Source: Liolophura sinensis (taxonomy: Eukaryota > Mollusca > Polyplacophora > Chitonida > Chitonidae). Taken from it: a stretch of DNA of 64,000 nt. The notes beneath the pieces were generated by a model. That model was given only the letters and a program-made list of their open reading frames with translations. It was not told the origin of the DNA and searched no databases. The stretch is taken from NCBI RefSeq assembly GCF_032854445.1, contig NW_027017982.1, positions 1 through 64,000 of the forward strand, written 5' to 3'. The stretch's first letter is position 1. Every line of letters starts with the position of its first letter. A program made the position numbers and the translations under genes. Positions 53,011-64,000 of this stretch are shown here, piece by piece.

Positions 53011-53275
53011 AAAAATGCTGTGAGGTTAATTGCAACTTCTTTGTCACCACAGGCCTTGAATTACTAAACATGCTAAGATGACATCACATTTAACATACAA
53101 TAACATTATAAAATGCAAACGTACCAAGCCTCATTATTCTTATTCTGTTTCCATGTGTTATATCGGGTCTGTTGACAGTTTACATCACTAAAGTTTTTAT
53201 GTCAACCTTGGGTGTAAAATCCTTATATAATAGCAACACCCTCTAGCTCAATGGCTTAAGCAGAGTTGGGTGTAA

Positions 53276-54699
53276 GTAGATTTACTGAAGAAATACCCAA
53301 ATAAAGTCATGTGTGTCAAGCGCGTTTAGTCAACTATTATTTTAAATATCGATGTTGTCTAGCATGGTGCTTTGAATTTACATTGTATCAGACTGAATTT
53401 ACCGACACACTGCTTGCGATATACATGTATATTACTCTATCTTATAAATACTCCAACGAAATAAATTGCATGATTCCAAGCGATTTGTTTCCAGAAAAAT
53501 TAAAAATTAATTATACCGGAAAGTCTTTAAATATTCTTCACGGACCATACGTGCAATGGATATTTACATCACCCAACAAGGAAACATTGTAAAGGTGTTT
53601 AGATTAGGTATGTGATTAACGTTTTACGCCGGAATTCAAGAGTAGTTAGAATCAATGCGACAACACGCGATAAATTTACACGGCCAGAGGTATGTTGTTC
53701 GGTTTTTTCGGAAACATGGCATGAGGTGATACGGTTGCCATTTATAACATAATGACCTTTTTTTTTTAAATGGGTTTTCGAAGCGTAACGATGATGTGTA
53801 TAGACCGAAGCATATTTAGTACCGGCGTACTCAGATCTCAGATGACAATTACACAAGCTGAAGTTGGCTTGCTACAATTGAAACTTGATTGAAACACGAA
53901 TTTTGGTTGGTTATGATTATCTCCGCTTTAAACGATCGGTCACTCTTTCATTGTCTTCACAATGTATCCATTTTCTTTTCAATAAAAGAAGGGAAGAAAT
54001 GAAAGGAAAATGATGTTTCACAAAACAGCATTGTATTCATTTCCATATAACGACTGCGTGTACAAAGCAGTAGGTGCACAATGAAAGGAGTTCCTGAGAT
54101 CATAACATTCAGGGTAAAGGTCGTGACCTGCCGCCATTGGTTACGACTCAGTGAAATTGACCAGTCAGTGTGGTTTTCAAATATTGAGAGCATTAACTAG
54201 GTTAGAATATTACCCCGCCAGCAGTATTGATTAGCCAGTGGAAGTCCGGCACGATAATTTCACTAGTTAATCATGGCAACAATAATGTATCGCTCTTGAG
54301 TGGAACCATTATTGTGGTAGATCGAAATAATATAATAACCGACGGGACTGATTCACAGAAATGAAACTTGATTGAAACACGAAGCTCATCTATAACACAA
54401 TACATCTAAAAAAGATTTTTTAAAAGAAAAACTTAATAAGCTTAAATGTCCTTGTATAATTCAATAAAGAAAATAAAATTATAAGATACACCGCAGACAG
54501 GTAATACCATTTTGTAACAAATCGTTCTTTGTATATCTGATCATGACACCAAACAAAACAAACTGAAGCACAGACGACGTTAGGTGTTGTCTAATTTAGT
54601 AATAATGTTCATATATCCGTTAATTCAATAACTATCAGCCTTTTTTCGCGTCGAAGATGCCTCATACAGTTCATGGGGCTGGTTTCAAATTCTCGGTTG
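53276..54699. other. No gene recognised; two identical 21-mers 483 nt apart
   Basis: GAAACTTGATTGAAACACGA occurs at about 53880 and 54363 in the same orientation. A short SINE-like scrap (GTTTTACGCCGGAATTCAAG) is at 53620-53648. An open frame at 53311-53592 (plus, 93 codons) is not recognised. Confidence 0.5.
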
Positions 54700-57095
54700 T
54701 CAGCATATGTATATAATTTTCATCATTAACGAGATATATCCCCAGCCGCGGAAAGTTTTCACTTATTTTTGTTTCATTCGCACTCATCATTATAATCAGT
54801 AAATGACATGATTGTAATCGCTCGTGTACATGTTTTCCAATCACTAAAGGGCATATCGATGATCTGCCAGTTTTTACTCGATATAAAGTACCACCATTTG
54901 TCATAAAAAAGGCGCCACGAAGTCTCCTTTTGCATCAAACAACTCTACCTCCAAACTGGTTTCAACTGTTGTGTTATCGGTCTTTTCTGATTCAAGTTGT
55001 TCACCTTGAATTCCGTTTGTGCTGTGTTGTGACGCCAATGGATTTGATCTTAATGATTGTGTAGACCAACCTGTACACAACTCGGTTTTGAGACATGTCT
55101 CACAGTAACAGCTGATGTCTTTGAAGGCCATCATATCATCACCTAGACCAGCAACAGCATACAAATTGAAGGTACCCCGGACTGGTAAGATGTTTCTTTG
55201 TGATAAATGGTTGGATACGTTACTGCAAACCTCTGATGAAACAAATAAAAACTTAACTACTGCCATATTTTAAGAAGTCGGCCAAAGATAGAAGTCAGAG
55301 GCGTCCTGAATAACAGGACATACAGCTTCATCAATCATTCTCTTTGTTGTTCCGCCACGACTGTCGAAAGGACCTTTTCCATGTCCCATCTCAAAGTAAT
55401 TCCACTGGGCCCGTATCTATTCCGTAGATACTGTGATGATTTGCGACAATGTAAAATACTTACCTGTTTCTGTCTTGGCTTGTAGGGCCATCTGACCAGT
55501 AGTGTATCATCTTAGTGCATTGGTCAAGAGCTTTTCTCTCCTTCATGAATTAAGACATCCAGGAACCCATGCACGGCCACAGAGGAATGGGAAAGTTCAT
55601 TAAACACAACTACAAATAATCTGTGATCCAATTAACCGTCAACCTTTCTAAAATACAACGCAGATGGGTGTAGAGTTACGGATGTTTGATTCCAGTGGGC
55701 AGACTGGACTTCCTCCATTGATTTACAGTTGTAATTTTCAGCGTAACCCATCTGTAGTATGACATGGTGCATAGGTAAATTTTCTTCCAGGCGACGAATC
55801 TGGCCGTACTGTTCTTTGACCCTAAACACAAGGTTCTTCAAGTCATCGTTCGGCCTTTTAAATGAGGTCAGAAAGGCAGTCTTGTCTATTTCGGTCGCAT
55901 CACACCTTTACCTTCTCCGTCTTCGGTAACTGTAATTCTCTTTCACTGTCCGCATTTGACTTTATCTGGCAAGGCTTCCGTCTATTATTGTGGCGCTGTT
56001 AAAGTAGTTTTTAGGATTCACGGACACACTGACACCTTCCTTTTTCAAGGCCTTCAGAGTAAGAGCCATATTTTGATGCTTTGTTCGGAGACAACTACTT
56101 CTACTAATAAACTTTGTCAACAAAATATGCCTTGGGCGTATTTTACAAAACGTTGCCAAGGAAACTCTGACTGAGAGACATTCCGCTGTGAGATTACATA
56201 AATAGTCAGTCAATACTCGAGCCTGCTTTTTTACATTACCCTTCATTGTTTTTGACCTGCCCGGCAGAGAACGACTTACGTTATTCCTCTCGAAGAGGCT
56301 CTCTATTTCTTCACGGTGCTTTCCCTGAAGCCTCTTTTTGTTCTGCTTGGTTACATCTTTCCACTTCCCATCAGACTTTCCCATTCTGTTTATTCCAAGT
56401 CCAGTTTTTGAGCTAAGCCGTTTCAACCCTCTGTACTGTTTAATTATATTACCAGAAACTATTGCCCTTTAAAATATCTCCCTCTTTTCCGGGCTATCTG
56501 CCTCTTTGCCTGCTTAACCTCCATGAGATGAGCATTTCCCAAAACCAGCTGTCTTGCGAACTTTATTCCTTGGTCCCTCTTAATATCAGCATTTGCTTGA
56601 ATCCCTGATGACATATGTGGTATAGAGAAAGTTGTATTCCGCCTTTAATTCCGCCTCTAAGCAGATATGCATTTCTTATGCATACTAGTTACGGACATGT
56701 TTTCAATTCTTTGTGAGCCGTGGACAATGTCTTTCTGATTCGTTTTCATGTCGCAGCCCTCCTTTTAATGGGAAAGCACATTTACCACAAGTTATTCAGG
56801 ATCTGATGTTTTAGACGCTCTAGACTCTTCAGGGTGATGATAGCCCCATATTCTCCTGGTCCCCGAACTTTCCTTCAATTGCCTTGTTTTCTTCTCACGG
56901 TACTCTCACTCTTTCTCTCTTGTGTGCGTTTTGTTTTCTTTTCTCTAAGTTAAACTCAGTTTGTGACTGGGGGATATAGTAACGTCATTCTTCGCTGTCT
57001 CTCCTTCTCAAGATATTTCTCACCTTTCGCTTTCTCCCTCTCCCGGTTGGCTTTCTGTATCTCTGCTCTGCTTTTCCCATATTTCTATATACATG
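54700..57095 (-). pseudogene. Broken copy of a multicopy, transposon-associated invertebrate protein
   Basis: On the minus strand, from 57095: a charged region (KYGKSRAEIQKANREREK), then 56426-55962 open with SLFERNNVSRSLPG and ATFCKIRPRHILLTKF, then 55841-55632 with GYAENYNCKSMEEVQSAHWN, then about 55430-55290 with WNYFEMGHGKGPFDS and RGGTTKRMIDEAV, IQDASDFYLWP, then 55266-54901 with a CYCETC cysteine pair. A DFVAPF segment is followed, after a one-base shift in a T-run near 54905, by YDKWWYF. From memory this matches a large family of uncharacterised proteins, intronless or nearly so, that occur in many copies in invertebrate and fish genomes and are thought to travel with transposons. Stops and shifts make it a pseudogene. 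Function is unknown. Confidence 0.6.
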
Positions 57096-57146
57096 TATAT
57101 ACACTGAGCATTTTGATCTAAAACTGGTTTAAGTTTCAGTCAGAAG

Positions 57147-57900
57147 AAATGTGCGTTGCCACAAGTGTAATGTACGTTACAGCTGATAATATGGATTCTA
57201 GTCTGGTCTGATGAGTGACAATTTGCAATGGTCCTTCATTGCACATCTTTCACGTAGAAGGGTAAACGAGTTCATAATCAGATGAATACAGATGTATAAA
57301 GAGTGTAAAAATATTGTTTAATATGAACGAAATCGCAACTGTTTCAACACAAAAATTATATGTATTATTTCAAAAAGCAACCAAATTGATTCACTGGTTA
57401 TGTAGGCCTATTAAATAAATTTATATTTTCAAAAGGACGAAATTTATTTTTCTCCACTAAACGTAATTCCAACCCGCTGTTTATTATCACTTAACTAAAA
57501 CCTGCCAAGTTCTAAGCCCAGGAAGTCTTCATGAAATGTACGCTACTAATAATAACGTACATTTCATGGTTTTTGAACACTTTCAATGTACGTAAACATC
57601 ATATTACATGCCTGCAATATTCATTTTTGTAACTCTCGTATATCTGTGTTTTTTATTCATCAGTCTTTGTAACGGGAGTTCAGCATATTTGTTTACAATA
57701 TAAAGAGTTAAAAATCCAAGCATTTACTTACCAAACTTTAGCAGTTATTCGAACGTGCCAGTGCCCTGCCGCCATAAAAACCTTCAACCACGTGGTAAAT
57801 AAAATTAGAGCCCGTGTGCAAACTATTTAAAGATATCATATCTATTCAACGGTCAGTTTCGAATCCAAGGGTAACGTACATTACCAACACGTACATTACA
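57147..57900. repeat. Cluster of ACGTACATT motifs in inverted array
   Basis: GTGTAATGTACGTTAC at about 57165-57180 faces GTAACGTACATTACC and CACGTACATTACATTC at about 57870-57900. Between them a perfect 13-bp hairpin (CATGAAATGTACG with its complement, about 57530-57568) and AATGTACGT at 57585 repeat the motif. It lies just upstream of the minus-strand pseudogene and may be an end of its mobile unit. Confidence 0.5.
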
Positions 57901-58974
57901 TTCACATGCAAACCATTCGATAAAGAAACAACAATTACCAAAAGCTACCTGAACAATGACATCTTGGATTTCTTTGTACCGTAAGTTTTCATAACAAAAG
58001 TTACTGGAGGTCCGAGCAACTTTGATAACAGGAAGATGCTGGCAGTACGAAGTAACTCTATGGCATATTCAGTCCGAGCTCAATCTGTCAGGGGCTATTA
58101 AATTTCAGTTTCCGTTTCAGCCATTTGGCGACATGGATGTAGGGAGCAGCTGCGAAAAAGGTTTTGACACATGCTCCGCCACTTGGCATTTTACATACTC
58201 CTTCATATAGGATCTCAAATAAAATCAATAAAAATTGATAGCTAAACAGAAATTATGCCAGTATGTTTGTACAAAATTTTGATAATATAATTTCTGAGTT
58301 TTTTCGGCAGAAGTTTGTATGTTTTTATGTCGATTCAGACTAGAGCTCAACAAAACGTATTTGACGGAGAGATGTGAATCGGCGCATTGTTGAGAAGATG
58401 ATCCACAATGCGTGGCGACCTCTATTGACCTATTTATTGAGAATGAGTGTTTAAACAACCAATATAAATAGCAAAGGCTGTGAAAGACATTTACCCACCT
58501 TCCATGGAATAAAAGAAAACCACACACTCTCCGTACATCTTATCTGGATCTATATTTATACAAATACACGCCTTTAAACAGACATTCTTTTTCCACCTGT
58601 CAACCAATAAGGACGTTCCTGGCCAATAATCGCAACGCCAATTCCCAAGCAGACCCTTAATACAAATTATCAAAGAACTAAGAAAGTATATAAAGTACGA
58701 AAATAGAACGAAATCATACAAACAGTGATCAGCAGTTTTCAAGGTATGCTCTAGACTGCTCAGTGAAGTCAGCCTCAACTTTCTTTTAGGAGTAACATTT
58801 ACATTCCGTAACTTTCACTGTACACTAAATATATACACATAACACTGACATAAAACACCACTGGGTATTGTTATCCTCAGCCGTAATCTGCTTTCAAGCT
58901 TTTCACTCTGATAAACACCCTTATGGGGCTGTATAAGTATCATTACACACACCATTAGGGTGTGTATAAGTCTC
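57901..58974. other. No gene recognised
   Basis: Open frames at plus 58022-58210 and minus 58225-58778 have no known motif. The plus frame includes GEMDV-like short text only and no signal or membrane segment. Confidence 0.35.
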
Positions 58975-59210
<236 letters not shown>

Positions 59211-59215
<5 letters not shown>

Positions 59216-59405
59216 AGCCTACACACACACACACACACACAGGAGCCTCTCACCAAAGCGATCGCTGTGAATTCAAGTCCAGCTGATGGTCGTGGGTTTG
59301 CGCGGGCTCTGCCCGGTTTCCTCCCGCCATAAATCCGGCCGCCGTCGTACGAGTAAAATATTCTTGAGTACAGCGCAAAACACCGATAAAAAAAAATAGA
59401 TAAAT
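59211..59405 (+). mobile_element. SINE family A, truncated, fused to CA repeats
   Basis: AGGAGCCTCTCACCAAAGCG, TTCAAGTCCAGC, CCGGCCGCCGTCGTACGAGT and TTCTTGAGTACAGCGCAAAA, with a tail ATAGATAAATA. The element starts right at a CA repeat, and AGGAGCCT is present twice with CA units between. Confidence 0.88.
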
Positions 59406-59925
59406 ATAGGAGAGAGGTGTAAAAAGGTTACAAAACGATGTTGGAATACGCCAAACACGGTACCTATAGTTATCGTAATCATCACCACTGTTTGATATTT
59501 TTCTTTACATTTAAGGATATCTTTTATCTATAACATGTGTGCGAAATTTCCAATCTAATGAGACAGAATTCTGCATGTTCTCTGAGGGATTCAAAACTAG
59601 TAATATAGCAATACTATAACAACTTTTCCTTTTTCTCTGACTCTGCTCCATGGGCCATAACTCACTGTATCACTGAGTTATCTTCCCTTAGACAACACAA
59701 AACCGGTGCTTCGTCTTTCTTCTTTAATAAGCCAAAGCTTTGCATCCTTTCCATTTGCACACTGCTGGAGACGTTTCAGCAGTTAGGCGTGGGTATATTT
59801 CTCTGTGGAATTATTTGCATAAATGGTGTGTACAAGTAAAACCGGAACAATCACCCTCAGTCCATCCACTGTACCATTGGTGGAGAATACCGAGGAACCT
59901 CCAGTAAACCACCGACCTTCGACAG
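59406..59925. other. No gene recognised
   Basis: No coding motif or repeat. Confidence 0.4.
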
Positions 59926-59929
59926 CTAC

Positions 59930-60250
59930 GTGCTCAGCCCTTCTGATTCAAGGGAGTAGAGAAAACAGTAAGAGATGGAATACATTTGTAGGCCTACTCT
60001 TAAAGACTAATATGAAAATTAAAAAGGGAAACATAACTGTAATAAAAATAATAGATTTATTATTTATTGCGTTCTTAAAAATAAAAAATAAAATGTAAAT
60101 ATATGACACAATTAAATCTGGTTGACTACATAGGCATAAGCTCACTCATTGGTGTGCTTAGAAAAATACAATTGATACATGTCGGTACCTGTTTTCTGAT
60201 TATATACGTTATGATGAATATTTACATTTTAATGCTTAATCAAACGTTTG
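59930..60250 (+). repeat. Diverged duplicate pair, copy 1
   Basis: CTTCTGATTCAAGGGAGTAG, GATGGAATACA, ATGAAAATTAAAAAGGGA, AAATACAA and CTGATTATATACGTTATGAT match 61785-62050 in order. Confidence 0.75.
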
Positions 60251-60910
60251 TTTTTTTAACATTCCACCTCTATAAAGCTTGTTTAACCAAATCGCTCACT
60301 TGTACTTGGGAGTGATCTCCCCTTACTTACAAATTAATGCTATCAATTGCGTTTCTCATACAGCAAATGCCTATAAATCCACCAGCAGAATCCTAGTTTA
60401 TGCAGGAAGACAAAAAGTCCGACACAGTGTGCTATCGTGGTAAGTTATAGGGATGAGTCTAACAGAGCACGTATAGTTCTTGTGATCATAATCAGCGCTT
60501 AAATGACAAAGTATAAGTTAGGACATGTTTTGTTCACAACATGTTTCCGATGAAGATTTACGTCACATGTTAACCACAGGTGCACATGCTTTGTGAGATG
60601 TTTAGTGGGGCTAGAATGTCTGTGTTTGAGTATATCGCAAGTTAAACACTAACAAACTGATTACTGGTAAATCATACAAACGTCAAAAATTATATGCAGG
60701 TACACACCACATTAAATAATAGGGAAATCTCCAATCTCCAAGAATATTCCAAGAATGTCGGTAAAGAACCAATGGAGAAATCTGTAATTATGTTCAACAC
60801 AGGTATGTCCAGATGTTCTGTTTAATCACAGTGGTCACTGGCGCCACACTGACTGGGGTGATCAGGGACCGGGGTGAGGTGGTGGTGTGGCAAGATCAAT
60901 CATAGACGAC
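60251..60910. other. No gene recognised
   Basis: Contains the short repeat at 60379-60409 shared with 52835. Otherwise nothing recognised. Confidence 0.4.
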
Positions 60911-61205
60911 AGGCCCGGGTGGCACAGTTGTTAGAGCGTCCGCTTCGGGAGCGGTAGGTTCAGGATCAATCTTGAGTCGAGTCACACCTAAGACTTTAAA
61001 AGAGAAAGTTGTAGCTTCCTCGCTTGGCGTTTAGCATGAAGGGGATAGTGCAACGACTGGTTGACTCTTATCAGTATAATGGCTCGTGCGGGGCGGGTTT
61101 ACTTCGGTAAGTCGTCTCAGTGAAGCAGCACTAGATTAAAGACCAGTGGAAATCCATCCTGCAACAAGGAGGCATATTACATACAGGCGGGTACATGTAG
61201 TTGTT
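60911..61205 (+). mobile_element. SINE family B, near full length
   Basis: The tRNA-like head GGCCCGGGTGGCACAGTTGT, then TAGAGCGTCCGCTTCGGGAG, carries an A-box-like and a B-box-like segment (GGTTCAGGATC). The body has TTTAAAAGAGAAAGTTGTAG, TCGCTTGGCGTTTAGCATGA, GTGCAACGACTGGTTGAC, GTCGTCTCAGTGAAGCAGCA and CTGCAACAAGGAGGCAT. It is distinct from family A and diverged from a functional tRNA. Confidence 0.82.
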
Positions 61206-61396
61206 TCAAGTGTCCGAAATTCAAAATGTTCTGTATGTTTGGGGAGTTAAATCAGTGATATACCAATTTCTTCTATAGGTCCATTGGCATAACATTGGCC
61301 ATATTTAGACAACAACCTTGTGTTACGTCTGGCTTAATCTGTAGAGCACTCATTTCTATCCTTTCTTATTCAGAAACTTTTCCGGAGAAGTGCATG
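61206..61396. other. No feature recognised
   Basis: Short spacer between two SINEs. Confidence 0.4.
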
Positions 61397-61580
61397 GTAC
61401 TGAATTATTTATTTATGTATTTATTTGATTGGTGTTTGGTTATTTGATTGGTGTTTTACGCCGTACTCAAGCATATTTCGCCTATATGACGGCGGCCAGC
61501 ATTACGTTGGGAAGGAACCGAACAGAGCCCGAGGGGAGAGTTGGGGGGGGGGGGGGGGAGATACACGATCATCCACAGGC
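61397..61580 (-). mobile_element. SINE family A, 3' half, with internal duplication and G-run
   Basis: TATTTGATTGGTGTTTGGTT, then ATTTGATTGGTGTTTTACGC shows the tail-proximal segment twice. The body contains GACGGCGGCCAGCATTACG, a run of about 17 G (61543-61558), and CATCCACAGGCTG, where the element ends. Confidence 0.9.
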
Positions 61581-61784
61581 TGAAAGGTAATAATTCGGTT
61601 TACATATCAAAATTTTGCGAATAGTAACAGGGAGGAGAGTGTATATTTCTCAGTGCAGTTAACTACACACATAGATCTTTCATGCAATTCCAACCAAGAA
61701 ATCTCTATAACCCATTGTATTACAGATGCAGGTTTTGATGTATATGGGTGGAAAACACTAAGGTGCATGGGGTAAAGTACCGGC

Positions 61785-62050
61785 AAGCCTCCTGATTCAA
61801 CAACGTAGATAAAACAGGGATAGATGGAATACACTGGTAAAATGCGAAGAACAGTCTATGAAAATTAAAAAAGGACACATAATTTAACTGAAAATAAAGG
61901 CTTTCTACGCTCTTCAAAAATGTCAAAGTAGTACACCATTAAATTTGACTAACTAAAGAGGCATGCGCTCACTTGTAGAAAAATACAAATGCCACAACTC
62001 TTTTTTTCTGATTATAAACGTTATAATAAATATATACATTTTAATACTTA
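61785..62050 (+). repeat. Diverged duplicate pair, copy 2
   Basis: CTCCTGATTCAACAACGTAG, GATGGAATACAC, ATGAAAATTAAAAAAGGACA, AAATACAAATGCC and CTGATTATAAACGTTATAAT match 59930-60250. Confidence 0.75.
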
Positions 62051-63621
62051 AGCATTTTTCTGTACTCAACAATGACATAGTGGCTGTGCTGTAAATTATG
62101 CTATATCAACTAATACGGAAATCAAGTAACAATACGGCATAGCGCAAATAAGACCAGTGAGGTTGGGTTTTGTTTAAGACCACGACGTCTTCCTTAGCAC
62201 CTGGCACAGAAACAGGTTTATGTAACGAGCATTTGTTTGACTTATGCTTGTAAAGACCCAGTTACATGTATTTCTAAATCACGTGTGGCAAAGATTAATG
62301 GAAAAAGATACAGGAGGCCCAAAAAGGAAGACAGATGTAGTAGGCCTACTACTGATTCAGGCCGAGAGGGATTAGTAAACTCATGAATCTTGTGTCATAT
62401 AAATTTGTAGTTCTGCTTATTGCAGGCTGAGCGATTGCTTTTCGGTTATCAATAGGTATTTGACAATGTGAATTATGAACAGAATGAATGAGTGAATGAA
62501 TGATGCTTGACACTCGTTCGCAAAACTTCAATCATATAGATCTAATGACGAAAAACCTGATTTATGTTTTTTTCCACTTTCACAACAAAGTGTTGATGAA
62601 ATGCAAACAGAATGAACTGATGACCCTTCTGGTCTTCAACAGTTGACAAAGGTTTTAATATTTAGCGAAATGTGATTTGTTTTGAAAGCAAACATTTTCT
62701 TGAAATTGCTTTCGGACCTATAGAGACAGTGTTCAGTTTAGTGAGATTTACTCCATCAATAATGTTTGACTGCAGACAACGCTTTAAGAAATTAACTTTA
62801 TATAACTAATTAACTAACACCTCCCCAAACGTACAATTCATATAGATCAATTTCCGAAATAGTATAATGAAAAAATTTTTATTGAGTTTGGAAGCTAATA
62901 ATTAGCTGTTTGGACATCATAATTAAAGAACATATAATACGTCAACAGAAAAGTTGTGTTTTATATTAAAACATTAAGCGCGACAACTGCAGAAAATAAA
63001 AAGTATCTTATAATAATATAAAACTACATATGTAATATACATGTAAATGAGTGAAATATCAGCTCATCACAGTTTGTCTCCAAATATATTATACATTATT
63101 ACTTTAAAAACTTTAAACTTATCACTTATAAAGGTATATAACATGGTATAATAAATCTAGTACATGTGCCTTAAGGCTTGCGTTTGTTAGAATTATCTTC
63201 GTTGTAATTAAAATACCCGATTGTAACTTGTTTAGTATGACATACATGCATGCATGTGTTAACATAACTTCTCAAACATCTCATGTTGTGTATACGCAAA
63301 AAATAAAAACATTGATCAATTCTAAAATAATCAATGAATAACTATAAAGGCAAGATAGCTGCAGTTCAAGGAACAATACACAATGCACTGCAGCTTACAG
63401 TGAAATATGTTAGTAATAGACACACATTCTTAGTAGGAATACAAGCTTATAAGGTTTTGTGCACGTCTCCGGTGTAATTTTGTTCAAAATTCTGAAATAC
63501 ATCTAAGGGAGATCAATTTCGAATGGCATGCGCCCGCTACGCTAGACTCTCACACTAAGCAACACGTAAACGACCAAGTTATTTTGAAAGTAGCAGGGAT
63601 TAAACTATATTTTCATTTTAG
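62051..63621. other. No gene recognised
   Basis: AT-rich, no repeat or coding signal. Confidence 0.4.
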
Positions 63622-63747
63622 GAAGCTAAAACCCTGTCGTCCTTGAAGGAGACAGCTATGTTAAACTCGAATGCAAGTATGACGATATATACGCTGTCAC
63701 AAAACCTTCTGGAACAAACTATTCCATCACGTACAAAGTTATCAAGG
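63622..63747 (+). pseudogene. Possible Ig-like exon or exon remnant at the window edge
   Basis: After an acceptor-like TTTTCATTTTAG (ending 63621), one frame reads PVVLEGDSYVKLECKYDDIY, then AVTKPSGTNYSITYKVIKE, which has an Ig-like or similar beta-sandwich look (G-D-S-x-V-x-L-x-C). However, that frame has TAA at 63627-63629, just after the acceptor, and TGA right after VIKE, and no good donor follows. It may be a pseudo-exon, or the true acceptor lies elsewhere. The family is not certain. Confidence 0.3.
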
Positions 63748-64000
63748 AATGACCGCACTGACACAAACGTTTTTCATTCATTTTTTTTAGGCAATGGAAA
63801 GAGAGAAAAAACTATATGCTGTTAACGCTTCAGATTGTACATGCTATTCTTGGCTACGGCGTACGGCGTGTGTTATTTGTGTTAAACGTCGTTTTGGGAA
63901 TTAGTCTTGCCGTTATTAACCTGGAAAGTCCTTAATGGTTGACCATTGGTATACAAATGTTTGTTTGGATGCATGGGTTAAATTGTTTAAATGTTTAGTT
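63748..64000. other. No feature recognised
   Basis: Non-coding as far as can be seen; the window ends here. Confidence 0.4.

Noticed and set aside
60911-60990. tRNA gene
   Set aside because: The tRNA-like part continues directly into a SINE B body shared with 46418-46545.

Overview
The window looks like nuclear DNA of an invertebrate, most likely a lophotrochozoan (mollusc or a relative such as a brachiopod). Evidence: AT-rich sequence, genes split by long introns with GT-AG borders, and dense tRNA-derived SINEs of a type I associate with molluscan genomes. Remnants of Ty3/gypsy, Penelope-like, LINE and PIF/Harbinger elements are also present. Nothing bacterial or phage-like is seen. The phylum is an inference from repeat content.

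Layout. 1-3948: a decayed Ty3/gypsy retrotransposon whose integrase lies before reverse transcriptase, the order known for the Gmr1 group. 3949-15069: no recognised host gene, but a MITE-like element, a Penelope-like endonuclease fragment with a long perfect hairpin, a TATCGATA-rich block, SINE pieces and a minus-strand LINE fragment. 15095-35447: the one host gene I can assemble, on the plus strand. It has 16 coding exons joined by GT-AG introns and totals 1482 nt (493 codons plus stop) with no frame break. It encodes a signal peptide, two cysteine-variant Ig-like domains, a Ser/Thr/Pro stalk built from very small phase-1 exons, up to three hydrophobic segments on separate exons, and a short acidic/basic tail. 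Its introns hold a Harbinger transposase relic, a GC-rich patch, a 54-bp minisatellite and SINEs. 30190-33600 is a tandem series of modules, each carrying one 15-nt exon.

35590-64000: no confident host gene. The region holds SINEs, a 1.8-kb minus-strand LINE, two families of unnamed repeats (some in tandem), a broken transposon-associated gene (about 54.7-57.1 kb, minus strand), long CA/GA microsatellites, and a possible Ig-like coding scrap at the right edge.

The most interesting system is the receptor gene. Symmetrical phase-1 exons make every stalk and the first two membrane cassettes removable without a frameshift, the 15-nt stalk exons have been multiplied by tandem duplication, one copy has lost its acceptor site, and one copy encodes a basic RRQR motif next to the first membrane segment.
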